From: Nesterenkonia massiliensis
GTDB lineage: Bacteria > Actinomycetota > Actinomycetes > Actinomycetales > Micrococcaceae
Direction: 5' to 3'
DNA length: 37,388 bases
Assembly (NCBI RefSeq): GCF_000455245.1
Contig: NZ_HG005165.1
Span: 3,116 to 40,503 of the forward strand
Shown piece after piece: positions 9,104-17,588 of the stretch; position 1 is the first letter of the stretch, and each line of letters starts with the position of its first letter. The notes under the pieces are model-generated. The model did not search any database. It was not told the DNA's origin and saw nothing but the letters and a program-made list of their open reading frames with translations. The translations under genes and the position numbers were made by a program.

Positions 9104-9799
9104 ATGTCCCAGGCTTCTCACACTTCCGTACTCGACGACCTCGGCCGCCGAATAGCAGGCGGCGAACTTCCGCCCGGCACTGTACTGACGCTGGCCGGAC
9201 TCGAGCAGGAGTACGGAGTCTCCCGCACTGTCATCCGGGAGTCGGTGCGGGTCCTGGAATCCAAAACCATGGTGGCATCCAAACGGCGCGTGGGGGTGAC
9301 CGTGACGCCCATGCACCGCTGGCATGTACTGGACCCGGTGCTGATCCGCTGGCGGCTGGAGTCTCCCGCCCGTGCCCAGCAGCTTGTGGCGCTGACCGAG
9401 CTGCGCCTGGCTGTTGAACCAGCTGCAGCCCGGCTCACTGCCATCCGAGCCTCCGAGGACGCCCGGGCAGAGATCGGTCGGCTGGCCGCGGTGCTGAAGG
9501 AACTTGGGGACTCAGGTCGCGGTGACACCGAGGAGTACCTTGCCGCCGATATCGCCTTTCACAATTGTCTGCTCGAGGCCTGCGGAAACCTCATGCTGAG
9601 CGCCATCAAGGAACCGATTGCCCAGGTCATCGGTGGCCGCCATCGGGCAGGCCTCACTCCAGCAGAGCCGGTGCACGCCTCGCTGCACAACCACGTGGAA
9701 GCCGCCGCGGCCATAGTCCGTGGAGACGCCGACGGCGCAGAGTCCTATGTGCGGGCCTATGTCGAGTCAATCCTCGGTGAGGTCCGCACTATCGGCTGA
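9104..9799 (+). CDS. FadR-subfamily GntR transcriptional regulator
   Basis: The N-terminal winged HTH (VLDDLGRRIAGGELPPGTVLTLAGLEQEYGVSRTVIRESVRVLESKTMV, about residues 8-60) is followed by an all-helical FCD ligand-binding domain. A metal-binding pattern can be seen (D and H in AADIAFHNCLLEA, H in HASLHNHVEAA). Such regulators respond to sugar acids such as gluconate or a phosphorylated intermediate. I choose the ATG at 9104 over a GTG at 9065 because a TAGTCT -10 lies 7 nt upstream and homology starts there. It sits between gntP and the kinase/dehydrogenase genes and is the likely repressor of the cluster. Confidence 0.88.
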   Translation: MSQASHTSVLDDLGRRIAGGELPPGTVLTLAGLEQEYGVSRTVIRESVRVLESKTMVASKRRVGVTVTPMHRWHVLDPVLIRWRLESPARAQQLVALTELRLAVEPAAARLTAIRASEDARAEIGRLAAVLKELGDSGRGDTEEYLAADIAFHNCLLEACGNLMLSAIKEPIAQVIGGRHRAGLTPAEPVHASLHNHVEAAAAIVRGDADGAESYVRAYVESILGEVRTIG

Positions 9800-9818
9800 G
9801 CCTGGCCCTGACCAGGGC

Positions 9819-10769
9819 TTAGTCCACCGGGTTGAGCGGCTGGCCTCCATCCAGAACCGTTAAGAGGTTCTTCACCGCCGCGGCGGCCGTACGCTGCACC
9901 GATTCCTCACTGTGCGCTCCGGAATGCGGCGTGGCGACCACCCGCGGGTGTCCGACCAGCAGGGAGTCGGTAGGCGGTTCGGTCTCGTAGGCATCCAGCC
10001 CGATGCCATGAAGATGCCCGGCATCCAGCGCCTGGGCCGCCGCCTGTTCGTCGATGAGGCCGCCGCGAGCCGTGTTGATGATGATCGCACCCTGCGGCAT
10101 AGCGTTGATGCGCTCGGCAGAGACGATATGCCGGGTGTGCTCGTTGAGCGGGATATGCAGGCTCAGGACGTCGCTGTGGGCGAAGATCTCTTCCAGTTCC
10201 GCAGCAGTGACACCCAGCTGGCCCATCTGCTCTGCGCTGAGACCGGGATCAAACCCGAGGACTTCCATGCCTATGCCCTGCGCCATTCGCGCGGTGGCAG
10301 CCCCGATGGCGCCCAGGCCCAGGACTCCGAGGCGTCGCCCAGCCAGTTCGATTCCTTGGAAGCGCGGCCATTCACCAGCTGCCACCGCGGTTGAGGTCTG
10401 CGGGATCTGACGTGCGACGGCGAACATCAGACCCACGGCCAGTTCCGCCACGGAGTGGCCATTGGCACCCGGGGTGTTTGTCACGCGCACACCAGCTGAC
10501 CGTGCTGCCTGAAGATCGATCCGGTCGTAGCCCACGCCGTAACGGGCGACGACGGCAAGCTGAGGCGCAGCCGCGAAGACCTCTGCACTGAAGGTGTCCA
10601 GTCCCGCGATGACGCCGTCGACGTCTCTGAGCGCAGGGATCAGCTCATCGGGGCTCATGGGCCGACCGTAGGGGTTGGTGACCAGCTCTACCCCGCGCTC
10701 GCGCAGCGGATCCAGTGCGGCAATGCCGAGGTTCTGTGACAACGAGGTCGGGGTGATGAGGATCTTCAC
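9819..10769 (-). CDS. D-isomer-specific 2-hydroxyacid dehydrogenase
   Basis: NAD-dependent dehydrogenase of the phosphoglycerate/hydroxypyruvate reductase family. The Rossmann motif GLGAIG is at 151-156 with D174 (GFDP) favouring NAD. The catalytic residues R235 (NTARGG), E264 (YETEPP) and H282 (TPHSGAH) are intact. At 316 aa it lacks the ACT/ASB regulatory domains of biosynthetic SerA, so a catabolic role is more likely. Context suggests reduction of 2-ketogluconate or a related keto-acid. It starts only 3 nt after the FGGY kinase stop, so the two are co-transcribed. The substrate is inferred from neighbours only. Confidence 0.82.
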   Translation of the reverse strand: MKILITPTSLSQNLGIAALDPLRERGVELVTNPYGRPMSPDELIPALRDVDGVIAGLDTFSAEVFAAAPQLAVVARYGVGYDRIDLQAARSAGVRVTNTPGANGHSVAELAVGLMFAVARQIPQTSTAVAAGEWPRFQGIELAGRRLGVLGLGAIGAATARMAQGIGMEVLGFDPGLSAEQMGQLGVTAAELEEIFAHSDVLSLHIPLNEHTRHIVSAERINAMPQGAIIINTARGGLIDEQAAAQALDAGHLHGIGLDAYETEPPTDSLLVGHPRVVATPHSGAHSEESVQRTAAAAVKNLLTVLDGGQPLNPVD

Positions 10770-10772
10770 TGC

Positions 10773-12230
10773 TCACTCCATCAGGGTTGATGATTCGGGA
10801 TTGGTACGGGTATAGCCCTCGAGGTAGCGGTCAAATTCAGCCGCATAGTAGTCCGCCAGCTCTGGCCGGGGGCTGACGATGCGCCGGTTCTCCTCACGGA
10901 AGGCCGGCTGATCGTCAGCGATTCCAGCGGCACGCAGCCCCATGCGGACAGCACCGACCACCGAGCTGTGCTGCAGGGCTGAGAGCTCCATCTCCGCGCC
11001 GAATACATCGGCAGTCAACTGGGTCCAGAACGGAGAGGACAGCACTCCCCCGGAGAGGATGATCCGCCGCGGGGTGCCGTTGAGCGCCGTGAGTTCGCGG
11101 TAGCAGTGGTACAGCGAGAACGTGACCCCATGCAGCACCGACTGGTACATCTGCGCACGGGTATGAGCCGGGTGCAGCTCCAGGAAACCGCCGCGGCGCT
11201 GGTCCTGCCAGCCGGGACACCGTTCACCGAAGAGGAAGGGCATGAACAGCGGAAGGTCTACAGGCCCTGCGGTGAGCTGAGGTTCAAGATCGGCGTAGGT
11301 GGTACCGGGTTCAAAAAGCCGGTCTTTGGCCCAGTCCACGCAGTTGGTGCACCCCGAAGCTGCCGCGCCGGAGAGCCATCCCACCGGAGATCGGTAGGAC
11401 CAGGTGCTCATCCGCGGGGAGAACGACGGGGCCGAGACCGCAAAGCGCAATGCCCCGGACGTCCCCATGGAGAAGGTCATGTCCCCTTCATCAGTGGCGG
11501 CATTGCCGACCTGGTTCATCCCACCGTCGGGTCCGGGAACCAGCACCGGGATTCCGGGGGTCAGTCCCAGCAGTGCTGCTGCCTCAGCAGTCAGTGGAGC
11601 AGTAGTGTCCTCGGACTTCAGCTCTGGCAGTACCACATCCTCCAGTTGCAGGCGCGCCAGCACTTCGCTGTCCCAGTCACAGGTTTCGGCGTTGAGCAGA
11701 CCCGTTCCCGAGGCTTGGGAAATACTGGTCCACCGCTGTCCGGTCAATCGCGCAAAGTTGTAACTGTTCTGATCCAGCACCAGCCCACCAGAGATACTGA
11801 TTCCGCGTTCCTTCAGCAGCATGAGCTTGAACGCCGGGTAGATGGCGTTGACCATGCACCCGGTGCGCCGGTAGAACCAGGCGGTGAAGTCGGCGTCCTC
11901 GCGCAGTGCGGAGCAGAGATCCTGCGCGCCGGTATAGGGCCACTCCTGCACCGGCGAGATCTCACCGAGACTGGACTCGCCCTGCTGAGAACTTCTCAGG
12001 GTCATCCCGTGCCAGGTTCCGGACAGCGTGAGCATCTCCACCTGGCGCCCGGCTGCGGCTTCCCGCCCCAGGCTCATCAGCTGGGTGAAGATGCTCTCGG
12101 CTTCACGGACGGAGGAATCCTCTCCGGGGATATCAAAACGGCGAGTGGCGACCTCCACCTCTTGGGTGGCGGTATCGAAGAGCATGGACTTGGCCGACGT
12201 CGTGCTCGCTTCGAGGGCGAGAATAATCAT
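10773..12230 (-). CDS. FGGY-family sugar-acid kinase (gluconokinase-like)
   Basis: Two-domain actin-fold kinase (FGGY_N then FGGY_C) of 485 aa; an ATP-dependent kinase most likely acting on gluconate or a keto-sugar acid. The C-terminal domain has PDGGMNQVG, the FSMGTSGALR nucleotide loop and ILSGGVLSSPFWTQL. The N-terminal phosphate loop reads LALEASTTSAKSMLFD, so the usual D-x-G-T-T-S motif is replaced by E-A-S-T-T-S, with Glu7 where the metal-linked Asp normally sits. AAGGAAG precedes the ATG by about 7 nt. It is divergent from KDPG aldolase and co-transcribed with the 2-hydroxyacid dehydrogenase. Gluconokinase is the best guess, not certain. Confidence 0.78.
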   Translation of the reverse strand: MIILALEASTTSAKSMLFDTATQEVEVATRRFDIPGEDSSVREAESIFTQLMSLGREAAAGRQVEMLTLSGTWHGMTLRSSQQGESSLGEISPVQEWPYTGAQDLCSALREDADFTAWFYRRTGCMVNAIYPAFKLMLLKERGISISGGLVLDQNSYNFARLTGQRWTSISQASGTGLLNAETCDWDSEVLARLQLEDVVLPELKSEDTTAPLTAEAAALLGLTPGIPVLVPGPDGGMNQVGNAATDEGDMTFSMGTSGALRFAVSAPSFSPRMSTWSYRSPVGWLSGAAASGCTNCVDWAKDRLFEPGTTYADLEPQLTAGPVDLPLFMPFLFGERCPGWQDQRRGGFLELHPAHTRAQMYQSVLHGVTFSLYHCYRELTALNGTPRRIILSGGVLSSPFWTQLTADVFGAEMELSALQHSSVVGAVRMGLRAAGIADDQPAFREENRRIVSPRPELADYYAAEFDRYLEGYTRTNPESSTLME

Positions 12231-12273
12231 GCAGTCGCTTCCTTGGGTCTGCGGTGAGAAACTTCTCCAATGG

Positions 12274-12302
12274 TATGATCATTTCAGTTAAAAAGTGAAC
12301 TG
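12274..12302. promoter_or_regulatory. Divergent kinase/eda promoter region
   Basis: On the plus strand TATGAT (12274-12279) is a good -10 for eda. It is overlapped by the perfect 8-bp palindrome ATGATCAT (12275-12282) and followed by an inverted repeat CAGTT (12285-12289)/AACTG (12298-12302). These sit midway between the kinase and eda starts, where a shared repressor could act. AGGAGG (12309-12314) is the eda ribosome-binding site. Operator function is inferred. Confidence 0.4.
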
Positions 12303-12320
12303 GAGCACAGGAGGCCAAGG

Positions 12321-12977
12321 ATGTCCACCCACGCCAGCGGCGGTATTCTCGATCAGCTCTCGGTGGTCGGAGTCATCCCGGTGATCTCTGTAGACAGCGC
12401 TGCCCAGGCGCGGGACCTCGCCTCAGCACTGTGCGACGGCGGCCTCCCGGCAGCCGAAATCACTTTTCGCACCCCCGCTGCCGCCGAGGCCATCGCGGCC
12501 GTGGCTCACGCTGGCACTGACATCCTGCTGGGCGCCGGAACGGTCATCACCGTTGAGCAGGTCGACCAAGCCGCCGCAGCCGGTGCCAGCTATATCGTCT
12601 CCCCCGGCACCTCCCAAGCCGTGATCCAGCGCGCTCAGGAGCATGGTTTAGCGGTGCTGCCCGGTGCGGTGACCGCCACTGAAATTCAGGCGGCCCTGGA
12701 ACTGGGCGTGGAGACGGTGAAGTTCTTCCCTGCTGGAACCTCAGGCGGTCCGGCGGCCATCAAGGCGCTGTCTGCGCCATTCGGCGGTGTCTCCTTTGTG
12801 CCGACCGGCGGTGTCAACCTGACCAACCTTGAGGATTACCTCAGCATTCCGGCAGTACGCGCCGCCGGCGGGTCGTGGATGGTCCCGCAAGACAAGATTC
12901 GGGCCGGTCAGTTCAGCGACATCCGCGAACTTGCCGCAGAGGCCGCTGCCGCAGTCGCACGCATCCGCGCCAGCTGA
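12321..12977 (+). CDS. eda: KDPG/KHG aldolase (Entner-Doudoroff)
   Basis: Class I aldolase that cleaves 2-keto-3-deoxy-6-phosphogluconate to pyruvate and glyceraldehyde-3-phosphate. Visible are E46 in AAEITFRTP (general acid/base), the GAGTV loop at 71-75, the Schiff-base lysine K134 in VKFFPAG, and the phosphate-binding PTGGVNLTN segment. The 218-aa length is normal. A strong AGGAGG lies 6 nt before the ATG. It is divergent from the FGGY kinase. The partner dehydratase (edd) is not in the window. Confidence 0.93.
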   Translation: MSTHASGGILDQLSVVGVIPVISVDSAAQARDLASALCDGGLPAAEITFRTPAAAEAIAAVAHAGTDILLGAGTVITVEQVDQAAAAGASYIVSPGTSQAVIQRAQEHGLAVLPGAVTATEIQAALELGVETVKFFPAGTSGGPAAIKALSAPFGGVSFVPTGGVNLTNLEDYLSIPAVRAAGGSWMVPQDKIRAGQFSDIRELAAEAAAAVARIRAS

Positions 12978-13004
12978 TCGGTCTGTGGAGGCCTACCTCC
13001 GGGC

Positions 13005-14509
13005 CTAGCTCTCGACCCAGTCGAAGGACCGCGTGACGGCTTTCTTCCACTGATCCAGCCGCTGCTGCCGCTCCTGAGCACTCATCCGCGGAGACCAACG
13101 GGCGCCCTCCCGCCAGTTGGTCTTCACATCCTGGGTCGATTCCCAGAAGCCCACTGCCAGTCCAGCCGCATAGGCAGCACCCAGAGCGGTGGTCTCGATG
13201 ACCTCAGGACGCACGACGTCGACCCCGAGGATGTCAGCCTGGAACTGCATCAGCGTGTCATTGACGACCATGCCGCCGTCGACCTTCAACTCAGTGAGGT
13301 CCTCCGGAGCCGAGGCGTTCATGGCCTCCACCACCTCAGCAGACTGGAACCCTACTGCTTCAAGGGCCGCCCGGCAGATGTGGTCGGCGTTGACGTAGCG
13401 GGTGAGCCCCACGATCACCCCGCGGGCATCAGAGCGCCAGTACGGGGCGAAGAGACCGGAGAAGGCCGGCACCACGAAGCAACCGCCGGAATCCTCCACC
13501 TGCTGAGCGCGGGTCTCTGACTCAGCCGCCTCGGAGATGATGCCCAGGTTGTCCCGCAGCCACTGGATCAGGGAACCCGTCACGGCGATGGAGCCCTCCA
13601 GGGCATAAACCGGCTTCTGATCCCCGAACTGGTAGGCCACCGTGGTCAGCAGACCGGCGTCGTTATGCACCGGCTCCTCACCAGTGTTCATCAACATGAA
13701 ATTCCCGGTGCCATAGGTGTTCTTGCCCTGTCCGGGCTCAAAGCAGGCCTGTCCTACCGTGGCCGCATGCTGGTCGCCCAGCATCCCGGCGATGGGCACT
13801 CCCAGCACCAGGCTGCGGTCATGGCCTTCGGCATAGACCTCTGAGGAGGAGCGGATCTCCGGCAGCATCGCGGTGGGGACACCGATCTGCTGACAGATCT
13901 GCTCATTCCAGTCCAGGGTGTCAATATTCATCAGCAGCGTGCGGGAGGCATTGGTGACATCGGTGATGTGCACTCCCCCGCTGCGTCCTCCGGTGAGGTT
14001 CCACAGCAGCCAGGTGTCCATGGTGCCGAACGCCAGCTCGCCGTTCTCGGCCCGCTGGCGCGCACCGTCCACATGGTCCAGAATCCAGCGGATCTTCGGA
14101 CCGGCGAAATAGGTGGCCAGAGGCAGACCAGTCTCGGCTTTGAATCTGTCCGAACCGCCGTCTTGAGCCAGTTCATCGCAGATGCTCTGGGTGCGGGTGT
14201 CCTGCCAGACGATGGCGTTGTAGATGGGCTGCCCGGTATGGCGATCCCAGACCACTGTGGTCTCACGCTGATTGGTCAGCCCCACTGCGGCCAGCTGGTT
14301 GCGGCTGATATCCGCATCGGCCAACGCCCGCCCGATCACCTCACGGGTATTGCGCCAGATCTCAGCGGCGTCATGCTCCACCCACCCGGCCTGCGGGAAG
14401 CGCTGCTGGTGTTCCTTCTGACTGGAACCGGCACCGCCCCGCTGTGATCAAAGACAACGGCGCGGGTGGAGGTGGTGCCCTGGTCAATGGACAGTACGTA
14501 TTCGCTCAT
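13005..14509 (-). pseudogene. glpK: Glycerol kinase glpK, interrupted by a single-base frameshift
   Basis: The gene should start at the ATG at 14509 with [21 protein letters not shown], the canonical FGGY phosphate loop. After [10 protein letters not shown] the frame is lost: GlpK sequence ([17 protein letters not shown]) resumes one base out of phase at 14420. One missing base restores a 501-aa protein that aligns in length with GlpK. From there to 13005 the frame is intact, with the active-site [19 protein letters not shown], the [11 protein letters not shown] loop and [11 protein letters not shown]. Either the gene is recently inactivated, is sequenced wrongly, or is recoded. A GTG at 14381 would give only a 458-aa protein without the phosphate loop, which should be inactive. 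It lies 71 nt after glpD in a glpD-glpK operon. Confidence 0.9.
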
Positions 14510-14580
14510 CATTCTCCTGGCACGCCGGCTTCTGCTGCGGACTCTTCAACTGAGGCGTCTTCTAAGGGCGTGGGCTCCAC

Positions 14581-16362
14581 CTACTGGCCCGGGACCGGAT
14601 AGTTAGCTGCGATCAGTTCTGCTGCTTCTGTATCTGAGGTGGTCTGCTCGGCTGCTCTCTGGGCCTTGATATAGGCCCGGTAGGAGTCGACTTCCGCCTG
14701 CTCCTGCTCCGCATTCCAGCCCAGCAGCGGCGCGGCGATCGCTGCGACCTCAGCGGCGGCATCAACCCCACGGTGGCGGGTCTCATAGATCATCCGGGTG
14801 CGCCGGGAGAGCAGGTCATCCAGGTGCAGGGCACCTTCGCTGGTGCAGGCGTAGGCGATCTCAGCACGCAGATACCCCGGTGCGGCCTCCAACGGCCGCC
14901 CTAGAGAGGCATCCTCATCGATAAGCTCCAGCACTTCGCGGATCAGACTGCCGTAGCGTCCCAGCAGCCGGTCCACGCGCTCCGCATCCCAGCCGTAGTC
15001 TTCAGCGATCTGCTCTGCGCGTTCACTCCACTCCCCGAAGCCCACTGCCCCGGTCAGCGGCATAGTCTCGGTCAGCGAATCGCGGTTCCGATACTCATCG
15101 GCAATGGCGAAGTCCACCGCATCCGCGGCCATCACCCGATAGGTGGTCAGTTTCCCTCCGGCCACACCGGTCAGACCGGGGGCCAAATGCATCACCGTAT
15201 GTTCGCGGGAGACTTTGGCGGAGGCGTCGTCGTTGGTCTTCACCGGCTGCAGCAGCGGCCGCAGTCCGGCCCAGGTGGCCAGCACGTCATCGCGGGTGAG
15301 GTCCCCTCCCAGCACCGCATTGGCGTGTTCTAAGACATAGTCGATATCTGCAGCGGTGGCAGCCGGAGCATCCACTGCCTGGTGCCAGGAGGTATCGGTG
15401 GTGCCTACTGCCCAGACATCGCGCATGGGAATGATGAACAGCACCGATTTGTCGGTCTGGCTGATGATGCCCACTGTCCCGGATGCGACAATCCGGTCCT
15501 TGGGCACCGTGATGTGGATCCCCTTGGAGGCAAGCACCTTCAGCCCCGCACTGTCTGTCCTGCCGGAAGGTGTGTCCTTCAACGCCATCTGCTGGGCTTC
15601 TCCGGTCCAGACACCGGCGGCAAGGATGATCTGCCGTGCGTGAATGCGGTGCAGCCGATCAGTGAGATGGTCCACGACGACGACGCCGGTGATCCGCTCC
15701 GGATGCTGCGGATCCTCCCGCAGATACTCGGTGACCTCGGTGCGGGTGGCCACCGCCGCGCCCAGACTGTGAGCCGAGCGGGCCAGGGTCAGCACCAGCC
15801 GGGCGTCATCAACTTGGGCATCGTAGTACTCCAGCCCACCGCGGTATTTCTGCTGGTCCAATCCGGCAAACCGTTCAGCCAGGCCCTTATTGCCCAGATG
15901 TCTGTGGAATGGCACAGCGCGGGAGCGCGCCCCACGCAGCAGCGAGGACCCCGAGGCCAGTGCGTCATAGAGCGAAACACCAGAACCGATGAATGCGCGC
16001 TCCACCACATGACGTTCGAAGGGAAAGATAAAAGGAAGCGGCCGCACCAGATGCGGGGCGAGTCGGCGCAGCAGCAAGTCCCGCTCGCGCAGCGCCTCGG
16101 CCACCAGTTTGAAGTCCAGCATCTGCAGGTAGCGCAGCCCGCCGTGGATGAGTTTCGAAGACCGTGAAGAGGTGCCCTCACCAATGTCCCGGGCTTCCAC
16201 CAGGCCGGTATTCAGGCCCCGAGTGGCGGCGTCGAATGCCGCGGCCGAGCCGACCACGCCACCACCGATCACCAGAACGTCCAACGGATCCTCGCGCGTG
16301 GTGGCGGCCATCCGGGCCACCGCTTCATTGCGCGAAGAAAGGCTCATCGGCTGAGGCTTCAC
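14581..16362 (-). CDS. glpD: Aerobic glycerol-3-phosphate dehydrogenase GlpD
   Basis: FAD-dependent, membrane-associated enzyme oxidising sn-glycerol-3-phosphate to dihydroxyacetone phosphate and feeding electrons to quinone. The dinucleotide-binding GGGVVG is at 33-38, followed by the family block TSSRSSKLIHGGLRYLQ; AGVWTGE and GVAGGKLTTYRVMA mark the FAD domain end, and a C-terminal DAO_C helical domain is present. At 593 aa it is slightly longer than E. coli GlpD. I keep the GTG start at 16362 because AGGAGG lies 11 nt upstream; the ATG at 16347 is much further from it. A TTGAGA/TAGGCT pair at 16398-16428 may be its promoter. glpK follows 71 nt downstream. Confidence 0.93.
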   Translation of the reverse strand: MKPQPMSLSSRNEAVARMAATTREDPLDVLVIGGGVVGSAAAFDAATRGLNTGLVEARDIGEGTSSRSSKLIHGGLRYLQMLDFKLVAEALRERDLLLRRLAPHLVRPLPFIFPFERHVVERAFIGSGVSLYDALASGSSLLRGARSRAVPFHRHLGNKGLAERFAGLDQQKYRGGLEYYDAQVDDARLVLTLARSAHSLGAAVATRTEVTEYLREDPQHPERITGVVVVDHLTDRLHRIHARQIILAAGVWTGEAQQMALKDTPSGRTDSAGLKVLASKGIHITVPKDRIVASGTVGIISQTDKSVLFIIPMRDVWAVGTTDTSWHQAVDAPAATAADIDYVLEHANAVLGGDLTRDDVLATWAGLRPLLQPVKTNDDASAKVSREHTVMHLAPGLTGVAGGKLTTYRVMAADAVDFAIADEYRNRDSLTETMPLTGAVGFGEWSERAEQIAEDYGWDAERVDRLLGRYGSLIREVLELIDEDASLGRPLEAAPGYLRAEIAYACTSEGALHLDDLLSRRTRMIYETRHRGVDAAAEVAAIAAPLLGWNAEQEQAEVDSYRAYIKAQRAAEQTTSDTEAAELIAANYPVPGQ

Positions 16363-16594
16363 TAGGGCTGCGACCTCCTCTTATGCGTGGTCATCCCAGC
16401 CTAAGCTATTGACCCGACGATGTCTCAAGGGTCTTCACAGCCAGCGCATTTAGGGTCGATGATTGAGGATGTTGCGCCGGTCACGCTCGGCCAGAGCGAC
16501 CGCGCCGTCGTAGCATCATCAGTACAGCACGATCGATGAGATGCACCACGTATCTGAAGCAACACCGAACAGACACCACCGAGGAGAGGCCCCG

Positions 16595-17578
16595 ATGTCC
16601 TCTGGCCTGACCCCCACCGATGAGATCCCTACACAGGGAATCCCGGGCCGGCATCATCCGGCACAGGAGATCGCCAAGCATATCCCCGAGAAGGAGATGG
16701 CCAGCACTGAGCTGGGGGCCAAACTAGCGGAGAAGGGCGACGCCGACCTCTACCGTCAGCTGCTGAATCAGCTTCACAGCAAAGCCGATGAGAACGGTTC
16801 CACTGACTCGGTCAATCGGATGATCGATATTCGCCGCCAGCTCACCGAGTTCCAGCTGCACTATAAGTTCGGCATGGATGAAGTGCTGACCAAGATCAAT
16901 GTCCTGCGCGAAGAGTTCGAACACACCCGGGACTACTCCCCCATCGAGCACGTGAACTACCGGCTGAAGTCCCTTGACCGAATTCTGGACAAGGTACAGC
17001 GCTATGGCTGCGAGCCCACCCTGGAGTCCATCCGGCACGCCATCCGCGACATCGCCGGGATCCGCATTACCTGCAGCTTCGTCTCCGACGCCTACTGGGT
17101 GGCGGAGATGCTGTGCTCGCAGCCGGATCTGCGCGTGGTGGAGGTCAAGGACTATATTCGTACGCCCAAGCCCAACGGCTACCAGAGCCTGCATGTGATT
17201 CTGCAGGTTCCGGTGTTTCTCTCCAATCGCACCGAGTTCGTCTACGTGGAAGTCCAGATCAGGACTGTGGCCATGGACTTCTGGGCCTCGCTGGAGCACA
17301 AGATCTACTACACCTACGACGGCGAAGTGCCCGGCCACATCTTGGACGAGCTGCGCGACGCCGCGTCAAAGGCCACTGCCTTGGATGCCCAGATGGCTGA
17401 TATCCGCGATAAGGTCACCGCCCTGCGCCGTCAGGCCCCCAGCGCCGGTGAAGGCGCCACCGGACCAACTCCCTCAGATAGGCCCGATCCTGCCCAGTGG
17501 TTCCAGCGAGCCGGCGACGACCCGGCATGGAACTGGGACCAGATCGTAGACCGCGCAGGCGGGGATCCGCTGAACTAG
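16595..17578 (+). CDS. Small alarmone synthetase (RelA/SpoT synthetase domain only)
   Basis: Single-domain (p)ppGpp synthetase-type protein. Synthetase motifs in order: YRLKSLDRI (ATP-binding RxKS, about 122-130), RDIAGIRI (151-158), DYIRTPKPNGYQSLH (186-200, GTP-binding) and VEVQIRT (218-224), then the DFWASLEHKIYY helix. There is no HD hydrolase domain and no TGS/ACT region, so it is a SAS (RelQ/YjbM-like) rather than RelA/Rsh. The first ~60 residues and the last ~50 are low-complexity and probably disordered. I choose the ATG at 16595 because GAGGAG sits 8 nt upstream; an ATG at 16541 has none. It is divergent from glpD and convergent with thiD. Confidence 0.88.
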   Translation: MSSGLTPTDEIPTQGIPGRHHPAQEIAKHIPEKEMASTELGAKLAEKGDADLYRQLLNQLHSKADENGSTDSVNRMIDIRRQLTEFQLHYKFGMDEVLTKINVLREEFEHTRDYSPIEHVNYRLKSLDRILDKVQRYGCEPTLESIRHAIRDIAGIRITCSFVSDAYWVAEMLCSQPDLRVVEVKDYIRTPKPNGYQSLHVILQVPVFLSNRTEFVYVEVQIRTVAMDFWASLEHKIYYTYDGEVPGHILDELRDAASKATALDAQMADIRDKVTALRRQAPSAGEGATGPTPSDRPDPAQWFQRAGDDPAWNWDQIVDRAGGDPLN

Positions 17579-17588
17579 AACGGCAGGG

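Noticed and set aside
9800-9818. GCCCT/AGGGC mini-hairpin between convergent gntR-type and dehydrogenase genes.
   Set aside because: Five-bp stem, no T-tract.
12986-13000. GGAGG/CCTCC hairpin between convergent eda and glpK.
   Set aside because: Stem of 5 bp without T-tract; too weak to call a terminator.
14007-16167. Long open frames antisense to glpK and glpD (for example about 261 codons at 15382-16167).
   Set aside because: Shadow frames of high-GC genes; no domains or ribosome-binding sites.
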